From Gentiana macrophylla (taxonomy: Eukaryota; Streptophyta; Magnoliopsida; Gentianales; Gentianaceae), in NCBI GenBank assembly GCA_026214975.1, contig CM047805.1:1240001-1304000 (forward strand): DNA of 64,000 nt. The letters are read 5' to 3'. Of this stretch, positions 54,441-64,000 are shown one piece after another. A program made the translations under genes and the position numbers. The stretch's first letter is position 1. Each line of letters begins with the position of its first letter. The notes beneath the pieces are model-generated. The model worked only from the letters and a program-made list of their open reading frames with translations. It ran no database searches and had not been told where the DNA came from.

Positions 54441-57400
54441 CTTTGTATATCCGTCTCTTCTAGACTTCATGTAGATAATTGAATGTAGTGGGCTAAATAC
54501 TGTCATTCCCACTACTCATTCGTGCAACACATAGCACTCAGTCATCACTATAATTATAAAAACAATAGGGAAAGTAATACAATCACAATTCTCATGCATA
54601 TATTCACACGTCGTAGTGCTATAAATTCATGGCATTAAGTTTGAGTTACTTATTTATATTCCTTCCTCAATAGGACTATACTATAGCCATATTACATGCA
54701 ACATGAATGTTAATGGCATTTTTAACTTAACAGTATGCATGTTGCTATTGCCATATTAATTGCTTCGAATCCACCAACGATTTTCATATTAATGTCCAAC
54801 GACCCATAAATATGCGGTCATGACATATGAAAACTCATAGTTATTGCCAGATAAATTAGTTAGCGGAACATGACATTGTCTATAATGAGAGAATATATTT
54901 GATCATTAACAAACAAATATTTCCAAATCAAGCTCAACCTCAATTGCTTATTTTATTTTTACCTAGTCTGAGTGTTTCTGACACTCTGCTAACGACTTAG
55001 GCATTGGATCCAGATATAATAGCAATTAAAGAGGCAAACATGTCGTCGACGACTATTATATTTTATTATAAATTTCTCTCATAAAATCCATTGCTAATTT
55101 GATATTAGAATAAATCAATTCCTTATCAATGTATGGATTGGTTGTTCCGCAACCCCAATATTTAATTATTTGATGCACGTGAAATTTTGTTTTGGGGTTT
55201 TCGTCTTCAAGACGAATCTCTCTAAGAGATTTCATGAGTGACCCATTAAAAACCCGAATTTACTGAATATGAATTCATTTTCCGCAATCTTTTACACCGA
55301 TCGGTCTTCTACGCTTCTGTCGTAGATAAATATTATCAATAATACTTTTGGTGTATTTATAAATAATCACTTTTTTTTATTCAATTAAGGCGTCTGACAA
55401 AGTACTTGCTAAATACTACAAGTAAAATTATTTTCGCAGTACATTTAAACTGATGCGTGGAAGATCGTTTATGTTGTTAAAATTTCTCGGCATTCTTTTA
55501 TTCTAACATGAGGTTTTCCTTATCTCCCCTTAATGCCGAGAATCGATCTTCATCAAACATGTTGCACCGAGCTATACCTTGATGCTCTTTTATTCGCTTC
55601 AAGCGATTTACACATTTAAAATTTAGTCGTTTCATTAAATATCTCATTCTATGAGATTTTTTCAAAACGTTATCTCTCTTGCGCTTTATATACCACTATG
55701 TGATTTCGGACTCTTCAAGAATCGATCAAGATTATACATCATATGTAGAGAAATCACTAGAATGAGATATTGAACTTTTGGTTCATTTCTCCAATTTCTC
55801 AAAAAATATTTGATGTATTCAAATATACATAAAATCTACCCTTTGAGGGTTTTATGTCAATGAATAATATATGAACTCGTGGTTCATATATGCCGATGTT
55901 TGTCACGAGATATAATTCATAACGGATTTTCCTCCCCTTATTCTCGGACAACACTTTTTCACAATCGGTATATAGAAAATTTGCAATTACCCGTGACGGA
56001 TTCAACACTTTAATGTTAGAGACCCTCTTATTCAGGTATCAACAAAATTTCTTTAATATTTTCCGATTTGGAAAGAAGTATTATCTCCTTTAGTAGATAT
56101 TTTATCAATTCTCACAATGTTTATTAGATGATTAAGTCAAGCGCTTTTGAAATTAATAATAATATTGACAATTAAACAACACAATGTATTACGTTAATGA
56201 TAATATTGACAATCAAACAATACAATGTATCACAATTCCTAAGAGAAGCAATTCATATGGAATCTATTACTAGAACAACAGATAACTGAAAAGTCGGTAA
56301 AAATTATATATCAATAGACTATTACCAAAATGCGATCACTTACATAATAAATGGCAAAGAACTATTCTCGACTAAATGCATGTTTCTATCGTGATATTAT
56401 GAATAGATAAGTCATGCATTTCATAGAACATAGTTTTAAAGATGGTTTGATCTAATAATGCGCTCAACTTCTCAAAAATAATGAGAATGAGTTCAAATAT
56501 TTCTAAGAACTACGTAATACTATCAACTTCTAAAATATTTTAATGAATTAATATGATAGAAATGAATTGTATATTGAAGAAATCTTCCTCGTTGGTTAGA
56601 AAATTGTATTAGTATAAATCGATTTTCTATAAATTGAGAATATCAATTGAAATATTGGAAATCTATTCTTATGCAAAAGGTGTATGAACTAAGATGCTCA
56701 CGAATTAGGCATCGAAAGATACATTTTAAGTTCAACACATTTAATCATTTTATTTAGCCATGTTTAAAATCAAAACGATCATTAAAAAAATTGAAAATAG
56801 AATAAAGTCATATCAATAGACTAAGTGTAGAGCATCCTAAACAAGAGCTTTGGATCTATAATTTATTATTATAACACATTAACCCATATCATACCATTTT
56901 CAATGCAGCTACTATTTCACATTAACCCATATCATTTTCAATGTAGCTACCATTTCGAGTTCACTTAATATTGCCATATTATCATTTTCAATGTAACTAC
57001 CATTCGAGTTCACTTAATATTGCTAGTATGGAGAGAGTATTTTATATGTGTCAAGAAGAATTCATCTTAATGCACATAAATAAAACCAACCTATCGTATA
57101 TGAAAATCACCATTTTATTACTAAAATAGTAATTACCATCAAAAATGCGTCAACTTAGAGGAATTACATACCACAACTTAAACAAAAGAGGAATTACCAA
57201 CCATCGAGCAAAATGACACAATCAACAGACGCCAACAAGTTGTGAAGCCAACTAACTTCAAGTTGTGATATCAGTGGCATATCAAAATCAACTAAAATAA
57301 ACCCACAACCTCCAAATGACATAAGGACATATTAACCTAAAATACCAATGACATAATGACATATCAACCAAAATATTGGTCTTCTCTCAATTAATATTGA

Positions 57401-57699
57401 CATAGTGGCATATTAACCAAAATACCAGTTCACATAATGGCATATCAACCAAAATATTGGTCTTGTCTCAATTAATATCTGACATTCTCTCTCAATTAAT
57501 ATCTGGCCTATAACTGGCCTTTTATGCCTTTTCTATTTGTCACATAATGCATATCAACCAAAATATTGGCTTTCTCATTAATTGGCCTTGTGACATAAAA
57601 AGCATATCAACCAAAATATTGGCTTTAATTGGCCTTGTGACATAGTGGCATATGGCTTTGTCTCAATTAATTGGCCTTGACTATGTCATGATTGTCATT
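54441..57699 (-). other. Degenerate interior of element E
   Basis: AT-rich sequence without open frames over about 70 codons. It contains local tandem duplications: about 56155-56230 (ATAATATTGACAAT units), 56875-57010 (CATATCATTTTCAATGTAGC units) and 57300-57660 (at least five copies of GCATATCAACCAAAATATTGG). Position implies decayed pol and gag; no domain can be named. Confidence 0.45.
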
Positions 57700-57960
57700 G
57701 TGATAGGAAACATATTTTCCACGACCACGGCCTCTACCACGATCTCCACAGCGACCACGTACACCGCCAAAATGGCCAAAATTTGAAGATTTTGTCGCAT
57801 TCACGACTTGCGCCAAAATGGCCAGCCAAAATTTGAAGATTTTGTCGCATTCACTTCAGGGAATGGACTTGCGCCAAAATAAAATTTTTGTCGCATTCAC
57901 TTCAAGGAATAGACATGCGTCAAAATGGCCAAAATTTGAAGATTTTGTCACTTGCACCGG
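57700..57960 (-). pseudogene. Copia E gag C-terminal region with tandem repeats
   Basis: The minus strand reads NFGHFGGVRGRCGDRGRGRGRGKY, the Gly/Arg-rich segment preceding the zinc knuckle in copia gag. The adjoining part (57764-57955) is a roughly 55-bp repeat in about four copies, each with CAAAATGGCCAAAATTTGAAG and TTTTGTCGCATTCAC. Confidence 0.7.
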
Positions 57961-58571
57961 TAGGACGGGACTCGTGATTTTTCAACAACAAGTTATTTGC
58001 TTTCATATCCTACATCTGTGGTCTATTTTCAATCTTCAAGGGTATAAAATATTATAGTCTTTTTTCATTGACTTCATGTCCTTTGTTCTTTCTCTGAATG
58101 ACACTCTTACGAGTATTTGGCATATCCGACATTCAAATATGTGAATTTCTTATTCACTTTTATCAACTTTCCACATGTTCACTTTTTGTGGATTTTATAT
58201 TCACTTTTACGAGCTTTTGACATAAGCAGATGGATTTCAAATCCATATATGTGCTCGCTTAAAATATTAACGATCTCCGTGCATCATATATATTTCTCTT
58301 AAATATTGTTAAGACAAAACTCAACTATCAAATCCTCGATCATATCAAATCGATATATACGACTCTCAAATATTGTCTATAAGACAAAACTCAACTATCA
58401 AAGCTCCATATCAAATAAATATATATAAGTCATGCTTCTATTGTAGCCTTGATTAGATCCATTTGATGTAATCAAAATTTGCACCATCAATATTTTATCC
58501 ATATCATACATAATATGTAATATAATTGATCATAATAGAATATTTAAATTAAACAAACAATATTTTTTTTT

Positions 58572-59975
58572 GGATATTTGTTTATAAGGACTAGTTTGAG
58601 TACTTAATAGGCATTTAGAAACACTAAGAATCTTATTTGTTTATAAGGACACAAAATGAGTAACTAGACAAAACTATCATTTTTTTTTTCTCTTTTTCCT
58701 GGAGCTAAAAATGTTTTTTTTTTTCTGGACGTGATATATAGATTTTTTTTTCTGGCCGCCGATTTTTTTCCTGGCCGTGTTTTTTTTTCTTTCTCGACGT
58801 GATTTTTTTAACGCTAAAGAGACATCGCGTGTCACTTCATCACAAAGTCTCTCAGATCGGGGCGGTCATCGCGTCGCGTGTCACTTTATCGTGGTGTCTC
58901 TACATCGGGGTGTCTCTCAGACGAGGTGTCACTTCATCGCGTGTCTATGCATCGCGTGTCACTTCATCACGGTGTCTCGTGATCATGGTGTCTCTCGCAA
59001 TGCGTGTCACTTCATCGCGTGTCTCTCGTGATCGCCAAATGTTATAACATCGCGATGTCTCAGATCACGGGTCACTTCATCGCGTGTCTCTACATCGGGG
59101 TGGTCATCGATCACGATGTCTCTGATCCTGGGTGGTCACCAGATCGCGTGTCTCTCAGATTGGAGGTGGCCACCGTTGATTGGTGGTGGTCAATACATCG
59201 CGTGTCACTTCATCGAGGCGCTCTCAGATCGGGGTGGCCACTATATCGCGTGGTCAATAAATTGAGGGTGGTCAATGATCGCGGTGGTTAATGTCATCGC
59301 GATGGTCACCGCGATTGATGTGGTCTCAGATCGCGCGCGCTCAGATCGGGGGGTTGTCACTGCATCGTGGTGTCTCTACATCGGGGGTGGTAACTTCATC
59401 GCGTGGTCGCATGCATCGCTATGGTCAATGCATCGCTTACATCGCGTTGTTGTTGAGCATCGCGTGTCACTTCATCGCGTGTCTCGCATCACGGTGGTCA
59501 ATGATCGCGTGGTCAATGCATCACGGTTGTCAGTGTATCGCGGTGGTCACTGCATCGCGGTGTCACTTCATCACGATGATCAATGCATCGCGGTGGTCAA
59601 TGCATCAGGGTGGTAACTGCATCACGATGGTCAATGCATCATGGTAGTCAATGTATCATGGTGGTCAATGATCACGGTGGTCAATAATAAAAAAATTCAC
59701 CGCCTAGAAAAAAATACTAAAAAACTTAAAAAATACCGCACATCTGCTTACAACCTTCAGGAAAAAATAAAAATAAAATAAAAACAAAACACAACAACAA
59801 TAACGTGTTTTTCCAATCCAAAAAAACCACATTCAGTACGTCTCTTCCCCCTTTTTATTTTTTATTTTTCTTCATTAAGTCAGATGTGTTTCATCTATCT
59901 AATTTATGTTTCTTATAAATGAAATAAGATTCCTTAGTGTCTATTCATTTAATTAAGTTCATTTTTTGTCTTTTT
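58572..59975. mobile_element. Second Mutator-like element with minisatellite core
   Basis: A 1.4-kb element has terminal inverted repeats related to those of 28193-30728. The left end has CACTAAGAATCTTATTTG and TTTATAAGGACAC. The right end, reversed, has CACTAAGGAATCTTATTTC and ATTTATAAGAAAC. The interior (58825-59690) is almost wholly short tandem units. It lies in the 5' region of copia E. No 9-bp duplication could be confirmed, and the outermost bases are uncertain. Confidence 0.7.
58825..59690. repeat. 18-bp minisatellite, TCACTTCATCGCG and GGTGGTCAATGCATCGC
   Basis: Roughly forty imperfect units change gradually from CGTGTCACTTCATCG and GTGTCTCTCAGATCG variants on the left to GGTGGTCAATGCATC(G/A)C on the right. 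The last motif also occurs at 30184-30335. Open frames across it (Arg-Val-Ser-Leu-His repeats) reflect the period of 18 bases, not a gene. Confidence 0.9.
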
Positions 59976-60072
59976 AATTCTTGCCTCTATATATATATAT
60001 ATATTTTTATTTTTTTACCTCTTATAGGATTGAGAATGAATTAATCCAATAAAATTTTACCTGGGGTTCTCT

Positions 60073-60228
60073 CGCTGGAATACCCAATCGGTAAATTTGT
60101 TTCTCTTCTTGAAATACTCCATCGATAGATCTGGTTGGAATACTCCATTACTTCATCGGTAGATCTGGTTGGAATACTCCATTACTCCATCGGTCTTGTT
60201 GGAATACTCCATTACTCTATTTGGTAGA
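60073..60228. repeat. ~33-bp tandem repeat in the 5' leader of element E
   Basis: About four to five copies of GGTTGGAATACTCCATTACT with CATCGGTAGATCT spacers lie between the altered primer site and gag. Confidence 0.85.
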
Positions 60229-60245
60229 GCCTCACGATAACGCCA

Positions 60246-60446
60246 TGTTATAACTAATAAATGTAAAAGAAAGATGAAATATATAACGAGAAAGAATATG
60301 GGAATAGTCGTGGTATTATTTCACTCTGCGTCTTTATATATATATAGTAGAGATTATAATGTTACCACAATATAATAGATAAATTAGAAAATATCGTAAA
60401 TCAATTTGAATAATACATTAACATATTTTTATTCTTTTATAACATT
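60246..60446 (-). repeat. 5' LTR remnant of copia E
   Basis: Matches 53569-53768 of the other LTR (TGTTATAA start, AATATAATAGATAAA, TTTTTATTCTTTTATA) and then ends. About 130 bp of the outer end are missing. Confidence 0.78.
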
Positions 60447-62629
60447 GTATATTACTCAAAATTAGTTAAAAAGTAGGGAATGAGGAAGTTAAAAATATTT
60501 CATCATTAGATTTATTCAATCGAAGGCTTAAATTCAAATTCACTCTAATTCACTAATTTTCAAAATTCATCGTCGAAATTCACTAATTTTCGCGATTCAA
60601 CGCCGAATTCACGTCGAAATTCACCGATTTCTACATTTTCTGGATTCACTTGTTTGTCTTCTCGCTATAAAATTATGCAACCTCCCTATAAAAATATGTA
60701 AGCCTCAATTACTTAAAAATATTTCGTTTGGTTATCCCTAATTTTCCATAAAAGTATTAGACTCAAATTTTATAAATTTTTAACCCGTATTCGTTGGAAC
60801 CGTGTTGGGCCAATAAACCACAAGCCAATCGTTTGGTTCATAACTATATTTTTGAGAAGGTCCATAACCATTCAGTATGTTAAAATCACAAACTTCTTCA
60901 CAATTTGCTTAGACATCCAAATCAGCCTAATCAATTATAGGGCTGTAATTGAGTCGAGTCTAGTCAAGTTATTATTGTCTAGGGGCTCAAATTTGATTAA
61001 AAAAACTCGGTCTCGAAACACAACTCGAGCTCGTTCAGACCATAGAAAGGCTAGACTGAATTGAATCATTAAGTAATCGGTATTATGACTTGGTTCATAA
61101 GCTTGTTTATCAATTTAAAATTTATTTAATTTTATAAAATGAGGGAAGATCATGCTTGACTCGTTTAATACTGGACTCAACTAATAATTAAAGATTTATA
61201 TAAAATATTATTTCATAAATAAAATTAATTAAATACATATTTAATTTAGCTCGATTAACTCGCAAGCTACTCGATTATTATATTTTGAAACTCGAGATCG
61301 ACTCGGTTAATAATTCGAGTAGCTTGACTCAAGCCCGAACTTGGAAAAAATTGAATCGAGTCAAACAACTTTATGAGCTGAATATGAATAACACACGAGT
61401 ATCCCAATTCACTTAGAGAGTTCTGATGGCCTAATTTTACTTTCTGGTCTCTCGCGGTTGATTGTCAAAAGCTCCTTCAAGTTGTAGCAGTAAGTTCGTC
61501 TTCTTATTGTTGCCGTCAATTTTATTTTATAGCCTTTCAAAAGTCTTGATATATTTGTTTAAGATAATTTAAAATTGTCTTGATTTATTTGTTTAAGATA
61601 ATATGCTAGGAGGAGAAAAAAAATATTATTTGAATGAAACGTCTAATTTGTCGACTTAACTCACAAATAAGAGCAGTACTAGGTGGGCGTCTGAGACGCG
61701 TTGGCCGCACGCCGCCATGCATTTTTTTCTAAATGTGTAAGGTTGTCAGTTGGACTTGTGTTTGTGTGTGCGTGTATGTGAAGTGGCTGTTTTATTTATG
61801 TTGTGTTGGTGAGCAAATGAGATATATGTTGGTTGCTAAGCTGTATGTAATAGCTTTAATCTACATTGACAAAGTGTTTATATATGTTATTACACACTGG
61901 TGCAGCTGTCCTTCTGCCTTGCTGAAGTAACTTTAGATCCAAAAACGGTATAAGAAGCTTAGTAAGGAATAGACATAATTTCAAGGGAAAAAAATACCAC
62001 CATATGAAGCTTTAGGAAGCTCATTGAGGGCACCAACCCCTTTGAGATACCAAGATGATTTGCACGGTGCATCAGTATCTTAGGTTGGAGTATACATGGG
62101 GAACTCTCTTAAAGAGTAGGATTGAATATCCCGGCACCTATTTCTTTCTACCGATGCCCTTCTTGATCAAAATGATAAAAATTTGTTCTCTTACAATCCT
62201 TTCTACAATTTGAACCATATACAGAGAAATCCTAAATGCTAAAATCAAAACAAATACGGTTAGCAGCAGAAAAGCATAAATAAATAAATAAAAACATCCG
62301 AAAGAACTTGCAGCCTCATTAATACCAGCACAAGCAGCCCAACTTTTCTTTCTTTCATTCACTTTTTTTTTCTTCTTCTCATAACTCTTAATTTTACCTA
62401 TAGTTATGTCAGAACAATATAATCCTTACGTGGTGTCCGTGTACGTGTTCGTGTTTGTGTCCACTCTGTCGACGATGTCGAGTTTTTTTGCTGAATATCT
62501 CAACTTCATCAGAACTACTTAACATGGACTTGTGTTCATACCTGGAGCTTGTTGTAGGCCATTCACATCATGTTGTGTGGTCTGCTCTTCGGTAAGTGTC
62601 CGTGTCGCATTATTAAGTGTACGCATTGG
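60447..62629. other. Intergenic DNA with a CTCGAG-rich repeat
   Basis: About 60936-61380 is rich in ACTCGAG, GAGTCGAG and GACTCG phrases, like miniature elements common in plants; termini were not resolved. A GT-rich stretch lies at 61756-61785. An open frame at 61733-61930 shows no motif. No RNA gene was recognised. Confidence 0.45.
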
Positions 62630-62775
62630 CTAGTTCTCCCGAACGAATGAACCATTTTTGGGCTTGGCACTATTGGTATTGGCCTTGGATCGGTTGATCA
62701 AGTGATTGAGCCATAAAAGCAGTTCAAGGATGTAGGCTTCTGTCTTTAACTTGTTTGCATGATGAAGTGCCTCAA
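62630..62775 (-). CDS. Probable last exon of an unidentified gene
   Basis: The minus strand is open from an AG acceptor-like site at 62776-62777 (TTATATTCAAG) to a TAG at 62630-62632. It encodes about 47 residues including VEALHHANKLKTEAYILELLLWLNHL and ending KNGSFVREN. Composition and amphipathic helical character look protein-coding, unlike the neighbouring repeats. I do not recognise the family. A further exon may be at 63829-63957; connections between them are not established. An alternative acceptor lies at 62751-62752. Confidence 0.4.
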
Positions 62776-63828
62776 CTTGAATATAATCGGATAATGGGGC
62801 AACATTTGGACGATTCGAATCAGATATGGATAAATGGGGCAGAAATTGAGTTCATTTCGACAGATTATCAAACATTTGAAAACAACAATGTATACATAAA
62901 AATATTTTACAGAATTCAATGAAATTTGTAACTTACCCTGTATTTCCCCATTCTCCAACCCAACCAAACCCATGATGGGCTCTGATGTTGCGAAAAGAAA
63001 TGTCAGTGTTAGCAAAGAGGAAAAGGTAAACGTGAGATTGGTGTTACTTCTACACCGTCAATCTTGTCATTTGATGATTCCAGATAATTCTGAGCAGGTG
63101 GTTCGGCAGATCTCTTCATGAGATCATATCAACCCTAGACAATTAATTTCTGATTAAACGTGGTAGCAAACAATCAATGTAGGGAAAATTTAACACTATA
63201 AATTAAAAAAAACTTACCAATTATGGAGCTCTTTAACCTGTGGAATATATGGCTCTAATATCTGCCATCAGGAAACTCATTCACCAATATAACCGAAACA
63301 GACCTACCACCAAAAAAATCAATATCTTTTTGGTATCAGACAATGCAGAGTTGCTGCATCTATATAGTAAGGTTTTCACAAGCTCAGGTATAAAGCACAT
63401 CATTTTCCTACTAATATCACAGATTATTGTAATGCTAAAACTACTCAAGAATGAAGCACATCCTATTAAATCTCTTTCCAAACACTACACGGAAAAAGAG
63501 AATTGTCACTCATGTTGCTGCACATGTGCTCATAAGAGGCTCATCATTCTTGATTACCTTACCCAAGAGGCTCATTGTAGGTATTATGATAAAATATAGC
63601 ACAAAGTTGATAAATCGTTTCACTTTATTTAGAAGAATCAGTTACCCTGAAATGAAAGGCTTTACCTCAGCGAGTAGAACGCCAATATTGAGCACTCTGT
63701 GGATGAGACCAACTGCTGAATCATGAGAAATTTCATTAAGGTTTATCTTATTCCTCTAGTAAATAAAGCAGAAATTAGGAAAGTACTCTGTTAGATGAAG
63801 ATAAAGTTATATGGATGCAAAAGCTCAC

Positions 63829-63957
63829 TTCTTTAACATTTTAGCAGAGAGCTCCTTTGGATCAATAAGGTCCACAACCCATCCAATTGACTTATCAGAT
63901 TTGAGATTTTCAAACAATTCTTCCTCTTTTCTTCCTTCAGTGTCTTTGAATCTGCAT
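63829..63957 (-). CDS. Probable internal exon of an unidentified gene
   Basis: A long T-tract ending TTCCAG (minus strand) precedes 129 bases open in one frame, followed by GTGAGC. It reads CRFKDTEGRKEEELFENLKS, then DKSIGWVVDLIDPKELSAKM. The acceptor and donor fit the plant consensus well. The family is not recognised. The gene would continue beyond the right edge. Candidate downstream exons (about 63668-63717 and 63031-63119, the latter starting MKRSAEPPAQNYLESS) do not all join in frame, so the model is incomplete or the locus may be a pseudogene. Confidence 0.45.
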
Positions 63958-64000
63958 CTGGAAAAAAAAAAAAAAATCGAAATTTCCAGACACCACACAC

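Larger units (their letters stand above)
53569..60446 (-). mobile_element. Copia element E with nested Mutator-like element
   Basis: This minus-strand LTR element has a left (3') LTR at 53569-53896 and a right (5') LTR remnant at 60246-60446. Both start TGTTATAA on the plus strand and match over about 200 bp. A purine tract (minus strand CAGGGGG) abuts the left LTR, next to an RNase H end. A Gly/Arg-rich gag end lies at 57.7-57.8 kb. A primer-site-like but altered sequence precedes the right LTR (minus strand TGGCGTTATCGTGAGGCTC). The right LTR is truncated by about 130 bp, so the flanking duplication is lost. Confidence 0.75.

Noticed and set aside
58777..59647. Overlapping plus-strand frames with Arg-Val-Ser-Leu-His repeats
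   Set aside because: Three-divisible repeat period keeps several frames open; no coding evidence.
63240..63726. Plus-strand frames of 119 and 91 residues at the right edge
   Set aside because: No recognisable motif, and the better splice signals and coding character in the region are on the minus strand.

Overview
The window is nuclear DNA of a flowering plant, most likely a eudicot. It holds an intronless family-1 glycosyltransferase of the UGT72B type, LTR retrotransposons primed by initiator tRNA-Met, plant LINEs, a tRNA-derived SINE, hAT-type miniature elements with 8-bp target duplications and Mutator-like elements. The UGT most resembles arbutin synthase/hydroquinone glucosyltransferase-like enzymes. 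The species cannot be named from the sequence. There is no bacterial-style gene organisation.

Only one clearly intact host gene is visible: the 475-residue UGT on the minus strand at 34869-36296. A sister copy on the same strand (about 565-7041) is a frameshifted pseudogene. It is split by a copia element (1627-6539) that is bounded by a perfect 5-bp duplication, TCCGA. At the far right, 62.6-64.0 kb holds possible minus-strand exons of an unidentified intron-containing gene that runs off the window.

Layout. 0-0.7 kb: a cluster of GGCGGACGCC dyads. 0.7-7.1 kb: UGT pseudogene with nested copia. 8.7-26.0 kb: degenerate copia C, holding a small hAT element and the 13.4-kb element A. A carries a hAT element in its left LTR and the truncated copia D in its right LTR. 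26.5-28.1 kb: microsatellites, a LINE RNase H fragment and a SINE. 28.2-30.7 kb: a Mutator-like element built of minisatellites. 30.8-34.5 kb: a plus-strand LINE. 34.9-36.3 kb: UGT gene. 36.9-37.1 kb: hAT MITE. 39.2-52.2 kb: 13-kb element B, inserted in a LINE RNase H fragment. B's left LTR holds a solo LTR of family A, which itself holds a second family-A solo LTR. 53.6-60.4 kb: copia E, carrying a second minisatellite-bearing Mutator-like element.

The strongest unexplained signals lie inside mobile DNA. First, elements A and B lack open reading frames and carry hairpins between the primer-binding site and the eroded coding region: nine consecutive hairpins in A, and a repeated hairpin with a compensatory base-pair change in B. 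Second, two Mutator-like elements about 28 kb apart share terminal repeats and a GGTGGTCAATGCATCGC-type minisatellite. Third, the target-site duplications allow an unusually clear relative chronology of nested insertions. All calls come from reading the sequence; no database search was run.
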